From CAZIPN01 sp964541225 (GTDB lineage: Bacteria; Actinomycetota; Coriobacteriia; Anaerosomatales; JAAXUF01), in assembly GCA_964541225.1 (NCBI GenBank), contig CAZIPN010000017.1:1-44097 (forward strand): 44,097 nucleotides of DNA. Reading direction: 5' to 3'. Positions 15,840 through 23,224 of this stretch are shown piece after piece. Numbering within the stretch: position 1 is the stretch's first letter; each line of letters opens with the position of its first letter. The notes beneath the pieces were generated by a model. That model worked only from the letters and a program-made list of their open reading frames with translations. It had not been told where the DNA came from and ran no database searches. Both the position numbers and the translations under genes were made by a program.

Positions 15840-16784
15840 CTATCTTGGTAGCTGGCCGAGGCGCTTCATCACGGCCTCTGCTTCGGACATCATCTCGTTC
15901 ACGATCTGCGCAGCCGGCTTGATGCTTGAGACCATGCCAGCGATCTGGCCGGCCATCAACGAGCCCATGCTGGTGTCACCCTCACGCATCGCAAGAGCGA
16001 GCTTGCCAGTGCCCAACGCCTCAATTTCGGCAGCCCGGTTCTCTTTGTCGAGAATCTCGATTTGCTTGGATAGCCTGTTCTTGAGCACTCGAACCGGATG
16101 GCCGGTCGAACGCCCGGTCACGATGGTGTCGCGGTCCTTCGCCTTGAGGACTTCTTCCTTGACCGACGGATGGATCGTGCACTCTTCGGCACACATGAAG
16201 CGGGTCCCTATCTGGACGCCTTCGGCCCCAAGAGCAAACGCGGCCGCGATGCCACGGCCGTCGCCGATTCCGCCTGCCGCAACAACTGGGATGGACACGG
16301 CGTCGGCGAGTTGAGGGGTGAGCACCATCGTTGTGAGTTCGCCGATGTGCCCGCCAGCCTCCATGCCTTCGCCGATAACCGCGTCGGCGCCGATGGATTC
16401 CATCCGCTTGGCGAGTGCGACGCTGGGCACAACGGCAAGTATCTTGATCCCGGCATCTTTGAGCGCCGACATGTACTTGCCGGGATTGCCAGCCCCGGTG
16501 GTCACCGCAGGAACACGCTCGCGCACGACGAGGTCGACGATCTCGTCGATGTGCGGCGTGAGGAGCATCAAGTTCACGCCAAAGGGCTTGTCGGTGAGTT
16601 CTTTGGCCTTGCGGATTTCGGTGCGCAGAATCTCCGTTGGCATGTGCCCGGCGCCGATAATCCCGATGCCTCCGGCATTGCTGACCGCGGCAACCAGCTC
16701 GGCGGTCGCCGTCCACGCCATGCCGCCTTGGATGATCGGATGTTCGATCTCCAGGAGTTCAGTGAGCCGGGTGCGAAACGCCAT
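15840..16784 (-). CDS. fabK: Enoyl-[acyl-carrier-protein] reductase FabK (FMN type)
   Basis: FMN-containing enoyl-ACP reductase that finishes each elongation cycle, replacing FabI. The 314-residue protein closely follows the pneumococcal FabK pattern: HPIIQGGMAWTATAELVAAV, GVNLMLLTPH, VTTGAGNPGKYM, VVPSVALAKRMESIGADAV, then GEGMEAGGHIGELTT with the catalytic His, and GVQIGTRFMCAEE. The C-terminal MAGQIAGMV is also present. The ATG at 16784 lies just after fabH. FabK enzymes resist triclosan, so the organism may too, although a further enoyl reductase elsewhere cannot be excluded. It differs from the second FabK-like protein (12798-13757), which has a cysteine cluster. Confidence 0.96.
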   Translation of the reverse strand: MAFRTRLTELLEIEHPIIQGGMAWTATAELVAAVSNAGGIGIIGAGHMPTEILRTEIRKAKELTDKPFGVNLMLLTPHIDEIVDLVVRERVPAVTTGAGNPGKYMSALKDAGIKILAVVPSVALAKRMESIGADAVIGEGMEAGGHIGELTTMVLTPQLADAVSIPVVAAGGIGDGRGIAAAFALGAEGVQIGTRFMCAEECTIHPSVKEEVLKAKDRDTIVTGRSTGHPVRVLKNRLSKQIEILDKENRAAEIEALGTGKLALAMREGDTSMGSLMAGQIAGMVSSIKPAAQIVNEMMSEAEAVMKRLGQLPR

Positions 16785-16790
16785 GGACCC

Positions 16791-17795
16791 TCATGCCTCC
16801 TTGCTTGGTGCATCCATCGTCCAGCGAACCACAGCGGCCCCCCACGTCAACCCCGCGCCAAACCCGATGAGCGCAAGCACATCACCCGGGCTGAGTCGCC
16901 CGCTAGTATACAGGTCGTCGATGGCGATCGGTATTGAGGCCGCCGACGTATTGCCGGTGTTCTTGAGGTTGAGATAGACGCGATCACTGTCCAGTCCCAG
17001 ACGCGCGGCCGCATTGGTGATGATGCGCTCGTTGGCCTGGTGTGGGATGAACCAGCGCAGCTCGTCGAGCGTGCACCCGGATTGCGCGAGCGCCTCAGAC
17101 GTTACCTCCGGTATCACGCGCACGGCGAACTTGAAGACGTCGCCGCCCTTCATGCGCACGAATTGCTCTCTGGCCTCAAGCGTCTCGGCGGACGTCGGTC
17201 GCACCGACCCGCCAGCAGGGATGATCAGCTGGTCTGCACCGCTGCCATCAGCGCCGAGCAGGACCGCTTCTACGCCAGGCGTCTCGCTGGCTTGCAGCAC
17301 CACGGCGCCCGCGCCGTCGCCAAAGAGGATGCACGTGGAGCGGTCGGTGAAATCGACGACTCGAGTGAAGGCCTCCGCGCCTACGACGAGAACAGTCTGT
17401 GCCCGCCCAGACTCGATGGCGGCGGCACCGTGCTGCAGTGCGTAGACGAAGCTCGAGCATGCCGCCATCACGTCGACGGCAGCGCATTGAATGCCCAGTT
17501 TGGCCTGAGTGAGACACGCCGTTGAAGGCATCACGTAGTCGGGACTCGACGTGCCCAGAACGAGAAGATCGACGTCCTCGTCGCCGAGGCCCGCACGGTC
17601 CATCGCGATGCGTGCCGCCCTGGCCGCGAGGTCGGATGTGGCGTCACCGTCAGCCACAACGCGCCTCTCACTGATCCCCGTGCGTGTGACGATCCACTCG
17701 TCTGACGTGTCGACCATCTTCTCGAGGTCGTGATTGGACAGCACTGTCTCTGGTAGGTATGACCCCGTGCCGACGATAGCTGCGTGACGTGTCAT
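16791..17795 (-). CDS. fabH: 3-oxoacyl-[acyl-carrier-protein] synthase III
   Basis: Initiating condensing enzyme: joins acetyl-CoA or a branched acyl-CoA to malonyl-ACP. In the 334-residue protein the nucleophile is Cys113 in VMAACSSFVYAL, and the His and Asn of the triad are in WFIPHQANERI and NTGNTSAASIP. GTSSPDYVMPSTACL and FGAGLTWGAAVVRW are also family segments. It is the first gene of the tightly packed fabH-fabK-fabD-fabG run and lies 136 nt downstream of plsX. That gap holds two sets of short tandem repeats that may control the cluster. Primer specificity, straight or branched, cannot be told from the sequence alone. Confidence 0.98.
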   Translation of the reverse strand: MTRHAAIVGTGSYLPETVLSNHDLEKMVDTSDEWIVTRTGISERRVVADGDATSDLAARAARIAMDRAGLGDEDVDLLVLGTSSPDYVMPSTACLTQAKLGIQCAAVDVMAACSSFVYALQHGAAAIESGRAQTVLVVGAEAFTRVVDFTDRSTCILFGDGAGAVVLQASETPGVEAVLLGADGSGADQLIIPAGGSVRPTSAETLEAREQFVRMKGGDVFKFAVRVIPEVTSEALAQSGCTLDELRWFIPHQANERIITNAAARLGLDSDRVYLNLKNTGNTSAASIPIAIDDLYTSGRLSPGDVLALIGFGAGLTWGAAVVRWTMDAPSKEA

Positions 17796-17821
17796 GGTGC
17801 GCGTGATTCCTTCGGTCGAAG

Positions 17822-17865
17822 GTGCAGTTCACGGGTTGTGCGAGTGCAGTTCGCGGGTTGTGCGA
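17822..17865. repeat. Tandem 22-bp direct repeat upstream of fabH
   Basis: Two adjacent 22-bp units (17822-17843 and 17844-17865) differ at a single base. They begin 27 bp upstream of the fabH start codon. On the fabH-coding strand each unit starts TCGCACAACCC, and TCGC/GCGA-type tetramers recur every 11 bp across the two units, the spacing of one helical turn. This fits an operator bound by a dimer or tandem dimers, but no regulator is encoded nearby. Confidence 0.8.
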
Positions 17866-17870
17866 AGCGA

Positions 17871-17890
17871 TGATCAGGGGTGATCGGGGC
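17871..17890. repeat. Tandem 10-bp direct repeat upstream of fabH
   Basis: Two adjacent 10-bp units, TGATCAGGGG and TGATCGGGGC, lie immediately upstream of the 22-bp repeat in the plsX-fabH gap. They could be part of the same control region. A TACACT hexamer (minus strand, just upstream) might be a -10 element, but I see no convincing -35. Confidence 0.55.
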
Positions 17891-17931
17891 AGTGTACACG
17901 AGGTCGAGGGCGGCGAAGAAGAACTAGCTGG

Positions 17932-18945
17932 TCAGTTCTGCGTGACAGCCTGTTCAATTTGCTCGGTAAGACCCCCTCGGCCAGCTTGGGCGGCAACGCG
18001 GATGGCGTTTGATACGGCTCTAGCCTTCGACGTCCCATGCCCGATGATGCACACTCCCTGGACGCCGAGCAGCGGCGCGCCACCGTACGTGTCCGGGTCG
18101 AGGCGGTCCTTGAGCCGATTGAGCGCCGGTCGCAACACGGCTGCGGCGGTCTTGGCGACTGGAGAGCCGGTGATAGCGTTGCGCACCTGTCCAAGCAGAA
18201 TCTTGCTCGTTCCTTCCAGAAGCTTGAGCGCCACATTGCCCGTGAACCCGTCTGTGACGATCACGTCCGTGACGCCCGCCAGAACATCTCGGCCTTCGAT
18301 GTTGCCGATGAAATTCGGGACCTTCTCGGCAATCAGGTGATGCGCGGCCTGCGCGAGCGACGAGCCCTTGCTGGGCTCCTCGCCGATGTTGAGGAGCGCG
18401 ACGCGAGGTCCGATCACGCCGAGTACAACGCTTGCGTAAGCGGCGCCCATGAAGGCGAACTGCAGGAGGTGTTCGGCTCGGCAGTCCGCGTTGGCGCCGA
18501 CATCGAGCATCACGCATGGTGCGCCGGCTGTGGGCATAACGGTAGCGATCGCGGGGCGCTGGACTCCCTTGACGCGACCCATGATCAGCGTGGCTGCTGC
18601 CATGCACGCGCCCGTTGAGCCTGCCGAGAAGAATGCGTCGGCACGCCCCTGTTTGACGAGCCGGCAGCCCACGACGATGGAGGAATCCTTCTTGGTGCGC
18701 ACGGCGGTGGCAGGCTGTTCGTCCATGCCGATCACTTCGGTCGTCGGCACCCCCTCGATGCGGGAGTTGGTGTTGGCGAACGTGGTGACGAGCTTGTGCG
18801 GACCGGTGACAAGCACGTGGAGCGACGGGTCCTCGGCAAGTGCCAGGGTTACCCCCGCGAGTACCTCGCCAGGAGCATGGTCCCCACCCACGGCGTCAAC
18901 AGCAACCGTCACCAGACGGCTCTCGGACTTTGGCTGCTTCTTCAT
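17932..18945 (-). CDS. plsX: Phosphate acyltransferase PlsX
   Basis: Converts acyl-ACP to acyl-phosphate, the acyl donor used by PlsY in phospholipid synthesis. The 337-residue protein has the family start VTVAVDAVGGDHAPGEVLAG after a short basic tail, then SAGSTGACMAAATL, DVGANADC, GEEPSKGS, and the C-terminal GGAPLLGVQGVCIIGHG. I use ATG at 18945 (MKKQPKSESRL) because it fits the family; its ribosome binding site is weak, and longer in-frame GTG and TTG starts up to 19023 remain possible. PlsX is the natural partner of the FakA/DegV acyl-phosphate system encoded at 25.3-27.8 kb. Confidence 0.96.
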   Translation of the reverse strand: MKKQPKSESRLVTVAVDAVGGDHAPGEVLAGVTLALAEDPSLHVLVTGPHKLVTTFANTNSRIEGVPTTEVIGMDEQPATAVRTKKDSSIVVGCRLVKQGRADAFFSAGSTGACMAAATLIMGRVKGVQRPAIATVMPTAGAPCVMLDVGANADCRAEHLLQFAFMGAAYASVVLGVIGPRVALLNIGEEPSKGSSLAQAAHHLIAEKVPNFIGNIEGRDVLAGVTDVIVTDGFTGNVALKLLEGTSKILLGQVRNAITGSPVAKTAAAVLRPALNRLKDRLDPDTYGGAPLLGVQGVCIIGHGTSKARAVSNAIRVAAQAGRGGLTEQIEQAVTQN

Positions 18946-19166
18946 TGGGCGAACACCGATTTCACGGGCCTCTCCTCGCGCGCTCACACTTCCAGCATGT
19001 GCTGAAGCGAGCCTTCCTCTCAAAGCACGGCCCGAACGGCCGTCACGCGTCCTCGAGCGCCGCGCGCAGAATCGAAACGGCCGGCATCGCCCCTATCGGG
19101 CAGTACCGGCCACGTTGTGCGAAGCGCCGCGCGCCGCATGCACAGGCAGTGCGCTGAAGGCCCGAC
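18946..19166 (-). other. Structured 221-nt gap upstream of plsX
   Basis: No gene is visible between rpmF and plsX. The minus strand can form a hairpin at 19079-19111 (outer GGCCGG/CCGGCC, inner GCCC/GGGC) and a smaller one around 19025-19043 (ACGGCC/GGCCGT). At 19114-19126 lies CGCTTCGCACAAC, a 13-mer also found in the repeats upstream of fabH. I see no convincing promoter hexamers; plsX may be read through from rpmF. Confidence 0.5.
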
Positions 19167-19343
19167 CTACTCAACCTCGACGATCTCTTGTCCGTTGTAG
19201 TATCCGCACGTCGGACAGACGCGATGCGGAAGCTTGGGCTCGTTGCACTGCGGACACACCGACTTGGCCGGCGCTTGGATGACGTGGGATGAGCGGCGCG
19301 AGTTGGTCTTCGCTCGGCCGGTCTTTCGCTTGGGCACCGCCAT
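19167..19343 (-). CDS. rpmF: 50S ribosomal protein L32
   Basis: Small large-subunit ribosomal protein of 58 residues. It begins MAVPKRKTGRAKTNSRRSSH and ends in a zinc ribbon with Cys30, Cys33, Cys43 and Cys46 (CPQC and CPTC), so this is the zinc-containing form. AAGGA lies 8 nt before the ATG. In most bacteria rpmF directly follows yceD and precedes plsX; here plsX is kept, but a membrane protein gene has come between yceD and rpmF, and rpmF has gained its own likely promoter inside that gene. Confidence 0.98.
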   Translation of the reverse strand: MAVPKRKTGRAKTNSRRSSHVIQAPAKSVCPQCNEPKLPHRVCPTCGYYNGQEIVEVE

Positions 19344-19403
19344 GGATCGGGTCCTTCCGTTCACTCGCCCTCGCCGTGCGAGCGCGGATAGCTGCTTGTG
19401 GGC

Positions 19404-19420
19404 GCGGCCACTTTGGCCGC
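19404..19420 (-). other. Hairpin at the start of the rpmF transcript
   Basis: GCGGCC/GGCCGC stem (6 bp) with a 5-nt loop, only a few bases after the predicted transcription start near 19424. A stem this close to the 5' end could protect the rpmF mRNA from decay. It has no U-run. Confidence 0.5.
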
Positions 19421-19430
19421 ACGGGCGATG

Positions 19431-19459
19431 ATGATAGCACGGCCTATCTGGCGTGTGTA
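19431..19459 (-). promoter_or_regulatory. Promoter for rpmF (extended -10)
   Basis: On the minus strand TACACA (19454-19459) is 17 nt from TATCAT (19431-19436), and the -10 is preceded by TGC, an extended -10 element. The -35 overlaps the last codons of the membrane protein gene, so rpmF-plsX can be transcribed independently of it. Confidence 0.65.
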
Positions 19460-21060
19460 GCCGAAAGCGCCAGTTTCGAAGTGTCCGTTGAAGTGTCCTG
19501 GAGCACATCCGCTTCAGACGTCAGGTCATCTGCCGACTCCGTGACGCCGCGGTCTGCCGATGTGCTCAGGTCTTGGCGGCCGAGCGGGAGAAAGAGCAAC
19601 CATGCGGGCCACAGGGCCAGAGCAAGCGGATCGAAGAGGTTTCCCCAGTAGTTCACTTCGTGCCCCAGGACGTCAATGCCCGGGTTGCCGAGTTTCATCA
19701 TGCCGAGGATGGGCGCGAGCAGTGCGACAACAGCGAAGATCGCGAAGACTCGGCCTACCCTCTTCCAAGCGGCAACGGCGCCGAGAACCCCAAGGGCAAA
19801 GAGGGTCGGCAGGACGATACCTCCTGCTTGCATGACGTCAGAGAATCGCCTGATCGAGTCGAGCGCAAACGCCGGACTTCCCTTGACGTAGGAAAGCGTC
19901 GTCGTCGTGGCATGCATGACGTTGTGAATGGCCACCGCATGAGCAGCGTACCCCACAGCGAAGATGCCGAGAGAGGCAAGCCATGGAATCACACGCTTCA
20001 GACGGCTGCCCGAAGGAGCGAAGAGTGACGCCAAGGCAGCCAGGACGACGAAGTAGACGAGAATCTCGCGAGTAAGTGCCGCCGCAGTCATGACGGCGGC
20101 GGCAGCCCACAAGAGCCACGTGCGGCCCGTGATGGTGGCCCGGAGAAAGAGGGCGATAGCTACCAGGGCGACGGACGCGGCAGGCAAGTCGATGTAGGTC
20201 ACGTAGACGGTGATGGCCGATCCCATGGCAAACGCCGCAAGAGCCGCCGCCGACAGCGGCGCGAAGCGAGTGCCGATCATCTGGCCTGTGATGAAGGCGG
20301 CGGCAACACAGCCAACAGACGCAAACGCCAGAAAGACGACTTCGATGAGGAAGGCGTCCGTAGGCAGGAGTTTCCAAAGCCAATACATCGTAGGCAGCCG
20401 ATACGCGACCACGGTTGTCGGCAGAGGCGGGGCTTGCTTCAGGCCGTACCACGCCTCCTTGAAGGCGTTGTAGTACGGAATGCCATTGTGCATCCGGTAG
20501 AAGATGCTCCGGTAGATAGCGTCGTCGTTGACGTAGTCGCCGGGGTGCGGAACATCGGCGATAGTCGCCGCCTTGAGAGACGCGTAGCTCGTGAATCCGC
20601 TGGCAAGGAGGGGCGCCCACATGCTTGCAACAATCCAAACGACGAGCAGGGTTGCGATCGCGAGTTCGAGAAGCTGCCGACGCTCAGGCCACCAGACTCG
20701 CAGATAACCAACCCCAAGCGAGAAGACGATCGCAGCAGCAACTGACACCACCCAACTACCAGCCGAGAGCATGGCGTGTCCTTGCAGCGCGGGAGGAAGG
20801 GCCGCCAGGCCAATCGCCGGGGCGAGAACGCCGACAACCGTTCCCTGAGCGATCGAGGAGGCCACAAGGGCCGTGATAGCGCCAACAAACGCGCCGACCT
20901 CCCACTCAGGCCCGGTCGAGAGCAGTCCCCGACTCACGATCATGTAGGTGAGAACCGCCGAGGATATGGTCGCAATCCAAGACCAGACGTCGCGAGGGAG
21001 AAGCGTAGCGGGCGATGCCGGAGGCTCGGACTGCGGGGGCTCAGTCACGAGCTCACTCAC
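19444..21060 (-). CDS. Polytopic membrane protein, possible GT-C type glycosyltransferase
   Basis: I do not recognise a specific family. The 538-residue protein has about 12 hydrophobic segments separated by short loops, a 25-residue Pro/Glu-rich cytoplasmic N-terminus, and a Ser/Thr/Asp-rich tail of about 45 residues. A large loop after the fourth or fifth segment contains HPGDYVNDDAIYRSIFYR; an acidic pair in an early outer loop is typical of lipid-linked-sugar glycosyltransferases (GT-C fold), so transfer of a sugar onto a protein or lipid is a reasonable guess. The GTG start overlaps yceD by 8 bp. Its position between yceD and rpmF, which normally adjoin, suggests later insertion into the operon. 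Confidence 0.75.
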   Translation of the reverse strand: MSELVTEPPQSEPPASPATLLPRDVWSWIATISSAVLTYMIVSRGLLSTGPEWEVGAFVGAITALVASSIAQGTVVGVLAPAIGLAALPPALQGHAMLSAGSWVVSVAAAIVFSLGVGYLRVWWPERRQLLELAIATLLVVWIVASMWAPLLASGFTSYASLKAATIADVPHPGDYVNDDAIYRSIFYRMHNGIPYYNAFKEAWYGLKQAPPLPTTVVAYRLPTMYWLWKLLPTDAFLIEVVFLAFASVGCVAAAFITGQMIGTRFAPLSAAALAAFAMGSAITVYVTYIDLPAASVALVAIALFLRATITGRTWLLWAAAAVMTAAALTREILVYFVVLAALASLFAPSGSRLKRVIPWLASLGIFAVGYAAHAVAIHNVMHATTTTLSYVKGSPAFALDSIRRFSDVMQAGGIVLPTLFALGVLGAVAAWKRVGRVFAIFAVVALLAPILGMMKLGNPGIDVLGHEVNYWGNLFDPLALALWPAWLLFLPLGRQDLSTSADRGVTESADDLTSEADVLQDTSTDTSKLALSATHAR

Positions 21061-21598
21061 TGTCAGCGTTCGCCTCGCCGATCAGTTCTCGGAGCGCCTC
21101 AAACGGATGAGCGTCGGGCGCGACGTCTTCGCATTCGCATGGGCCAAGGTTGAGGTCGGCTCCGCATGTGGGGCATATGCCGGCACACGCCTCGTCGTGG
21201 AGCGGAGCGAAGGGGGCTTCAAGCACGAGAGCAGCCATGATCGCCGGGAGCAGATCGATGTGATTCTCGGCGTCGATGTACTCGATCTCCTGCTCCTCAG
21301 GGACGCCCTCTTCGTGGCCAGGATGCACGTAGAAGCCATCGACCTCGGCAGTGATCTCGGTGGGAAACTCCACGAGGCATCGCACGCACGTGGCTATCAC
21401 CGGAAGGCGAACGGTGCCCATCGCGATAACGGCCGTACCGGTGTTGGTGATCGTGATGTCGAAGCGCGCAGGTCCAGTCGCCGAGAAGCTCTCGGCGCCG
21501 ACCTGAAAGGTCTCGATGTACAGATCGTCGGACACGAGGATGCTCTCCCCGAGCACCTCGAGGATCTGGGCGATATCGATCCGATATGAGTCCACCAT
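21053..21598 (-). CDS. yceD: YceD family protein (DUF177)
   Basis: Conserved small protein linked to 23S rRNA accumulation and almost always encoded beside rpmF. The 181-residue protein has a beta-rich middle with the first cysteine pair in ATCVRCLVEF and the second cluster in CAGICPTCGADLNLGPCEC, so it may bind zinc. GAGG lies about 8 nt before the ATG. The usual yceD-rpmF adjacency is broken by the overlapping membrane protein gene. The biochemical role is not settled in the literature; the family assignment is firm. Confidence 0.9.
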   Translation of the reverse strand: MVDSYRIDIAQILEVLGESILVSDDLYIETFQVGAESFSATGPARFDITITNTGTAVIAMGTVRLPVIATCVRCLVEFPTEITAEVDGFYVHPGHEEGVPEEQEIEYIDAENHIDLLPAIMAALVLEAPFAPLHDEACAGICPTCGADLNLGPCECEDVAPDAHPFEALRELIGEANADSE

Positions 21599-21624
21599 GG
21601 TAAGCCTCGATCAGTAGGCAACCG

Positions 21625-22089
21625 CTACTGTCGTTGTGCTCCACCGACCTTGCCTTGCAAACGGTCGCGGCCGCGTTGGACCGCAGTCAGTAGCTTGCCT
21701 AGGTTGACCTCGAGGTTCGCAAGCATCTCGTCGGCATAATCCTCGGCGCCAAGCCTGATCTCGCGCTCCTGGGTCCGGGCCTTGTCGAGTATGTCGGCAG
21801 CCTGTGCCTCGGCGAGTCGTACGACTTCGGTTTCGTTGGCGATTGCCTGGGCGCGATCACGGGCCTCCTCGAGAATGCGGTTGGCCTCCTTCTCGGCCTC
21901 CTCCAGCATCTCCTGGCGCTCCTTGACGATCCAGCGCGCCTGCTTCAGCTCGTCGGGGTACTGTGCGCGCACCTCGTCGACGATCTCGTAGACCTTGTCC
22001 GGGTCGACCATCTTGTTGTTGGACAGCGGCACGCCTCGCGCGTTGTCCACTATCTCCTCGATGCGGTCGATCAGGGCCATGATGTCCAT
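21625..22089 (-). CDS. DivIVA/ATP-synthase-B-like coiled-coil protein
   Basis: A 154-residue mostly helical protein. An N-terminal DIMALIDRIEEIVDNARGVP with LSNNKMVDPDKVYEIVDEVR is followed by a long heptad-rich coiled coil (about residues 55-125), rich in Glu, Ala, Arg and Lys, and a Gln/Arg-rich tail. Similar proteins in Actinobacteria are annotated as DivIVA-like or F0 subunit b-like, but no membrane segment is present, so a cytoskeletal or polar scaffold is likelier than an ATP synthase part. ATG at 22089 has GGGAGG 8 nt upstream. It sits between coaD and yceD. Confidence 0.8.
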   Translation of the reverse strand: MDIMALIDRIEEIVDNARGVPLSNNKMVDPDKVYEIVDEVRAQYPDELKQARWIVKERQEMLEEAEKEANRILEEARDRAQAIANETEVVRLAEAQAADILDKARTQEREIRLGAEDYADEMLANLEVNLGKLLTAVQRGRDRLQGKVGGAQRQ

Positions 22090-22100
22090 GAAGTGCCTCC

Positions 22101-22592
22101 CTAACGGGCTTCGCTCAGCTTGCGTGAGATTGCGTCGCACACGGCGTCAGGGACGAGTTCCCTGACGCTCCCTCCGTGAACCGCGATCTCCTTGACCGCC
22201 GACGAACTAAGATACATGTATTCCGGAATCGCCATAATAAACATGGTCTCGACATGATGGTCGAGCCTCCAGTTTAGCGCTGCCATCTGGAATTCACGTT
22301 CGAAGTCGGTCATAGCCCGCAAACCCTTCACGATGACCGATGCTCCAACCTCTTCGGCGAAATCCACCAATAGCGTATCAAATGCCCGGACAGACACGTT
22401 TTCCAGATGCGCAGTCGCGTCTTGAATGAAGGTGACTCGCTCCTCGGCCGAGAACAGCGGACCACCGCCTTTGTCCGGCGACAGCGCGACACCAACCACG
22501 AGGGAGTCAAAGAGAGCGGCGGCGCGTTCGATGATGTCGAGATGACCAGAAGTCACTGGATCGAAGGTGCCCGGAACGATACCGCGCTTCAC
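22101..22592 (-). CDS. coaD: Phosphopantetheine adenylyltransferase
   Basis: Fourth step of coenzyme A synthesis: joins AMP to 4'-phosphopantetheine, giving dephospho-CoA. The 163-residue protein begins KRGIVPGTFDPVTSGHLDII, holding the nucleotidyltransferase TxGH motif as TSGH, and has the C-terminal YMYLSSSAVKEIAVHGG with the conserved SSxxVRE-like box. The start is a GTG at 22592 whose bases overlap the rsmD stop (GTGA). rsmD-coaD is a widely conserved pair. Its product feeds the 4'-phosphopantetheine arm of the ACP encoded 8 kb downstream. Confidence 0.97.
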   Translation of the reverse strand: MKRGIVPGTFDPVTSGHLDIIERAAALFDSLVVGVALSPDKGGGPLFSAEERVTFIQDATAHLENVSVRAFDTLLVDFAEEVGASVIVKGLRAMTDFEREFQMAALNWRLDHHVETMFIMAIPEYMYLSSSAVKEIAVHGGSVRELVPDAVCDAISRKLSEAR

Positions 22593-23173
22593 AACGATCC
22601 GGCCTCCTTCTCGTACGTGGCGATCTGAACGTGCGTGAGTCCATAACGCTTTTGCGTGAGCTCCACGACTCCGGCAGGCCACGAAACATCGCTTCCAGCC
22701 GAGTGCTCGTACACGATCAAAGCGCCATCTTCCAGCAGGTCACGAGCTATGAGCGCCGAAATCATGCGGGCGATCTCGTTGCAAGCAAGTCTATACGGGG
22801 GGTCAATGAGAAGCAACGAAAAAGGACGGGGGCCAATGGCTCCCGCCGCCGCGAGACTGAGCGCATCGCCTTGGACAACGAAGGCACGCTGATTCACGCC
22901 GAGATTCTGGATGTTGGTGCGCAGTGCCGCGAGTGCCGCGCGATTGTGCTCGACGAAGGTGACGGCAGCGAGCCCTCGCGAAAGGGCCTCCAGACCCAGA
23001 GCGCCACTTCCGGCGAAGGCGTCGAGGCCCGTCGCGCCGCCGAGATCCGCGCCAGCGATCGATGTAAGGCTGGAGAAGACGGCCTCCCGCACTCGATCGG
23101 TGGTGGGTCGTGTCGCGTCGGTGCTTGGCGCTTGCAAGCGGCGTCCCCGAAACTGTCCAGCGACAATTCTCAT
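22589..23173 (-). CDS. rsmD: 16S rRNA (guanine-966-N2) methyltransferase
   Basis: Methylates G966 of 16S rRNA. The 194-residue protein starts MRIVAGQFRGRRLQAP and has RPTTDRVREAVFSSL, the SAM-binding motif LDAFAGSGALGLEALSRG (about 50-67) and the catalytic DPPY in LLLIDPPYRL. It overlaps coaD by 4 bp and lies 51 nt downstream of recG. All elements are standard for the family. Confidence 0.96.
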   Translation of the reverse strand: MRIVAGQFRGRRLQAPSTDATRPTTDRVREAVFSSLTSIAGADLGGATGLDAFAGSGALGLEALSRGLAAVTFVEHNRAALAALRTNIQNLGVNQRAFVVQGDALSLAAAGAIGPRPFSLLLIDPPYRLACNEIARMISALIARDLLEDGALIVYEHSAGSDVSWPAGVVELTQKRYGLTHVQIATYEKEAGSL

Positions 23174-23224
23174 GTGTGTCTCACCCGCTTGCTCGCAGCT
23201 GCTTGTGTGCCGCGCCGAGAGTCC

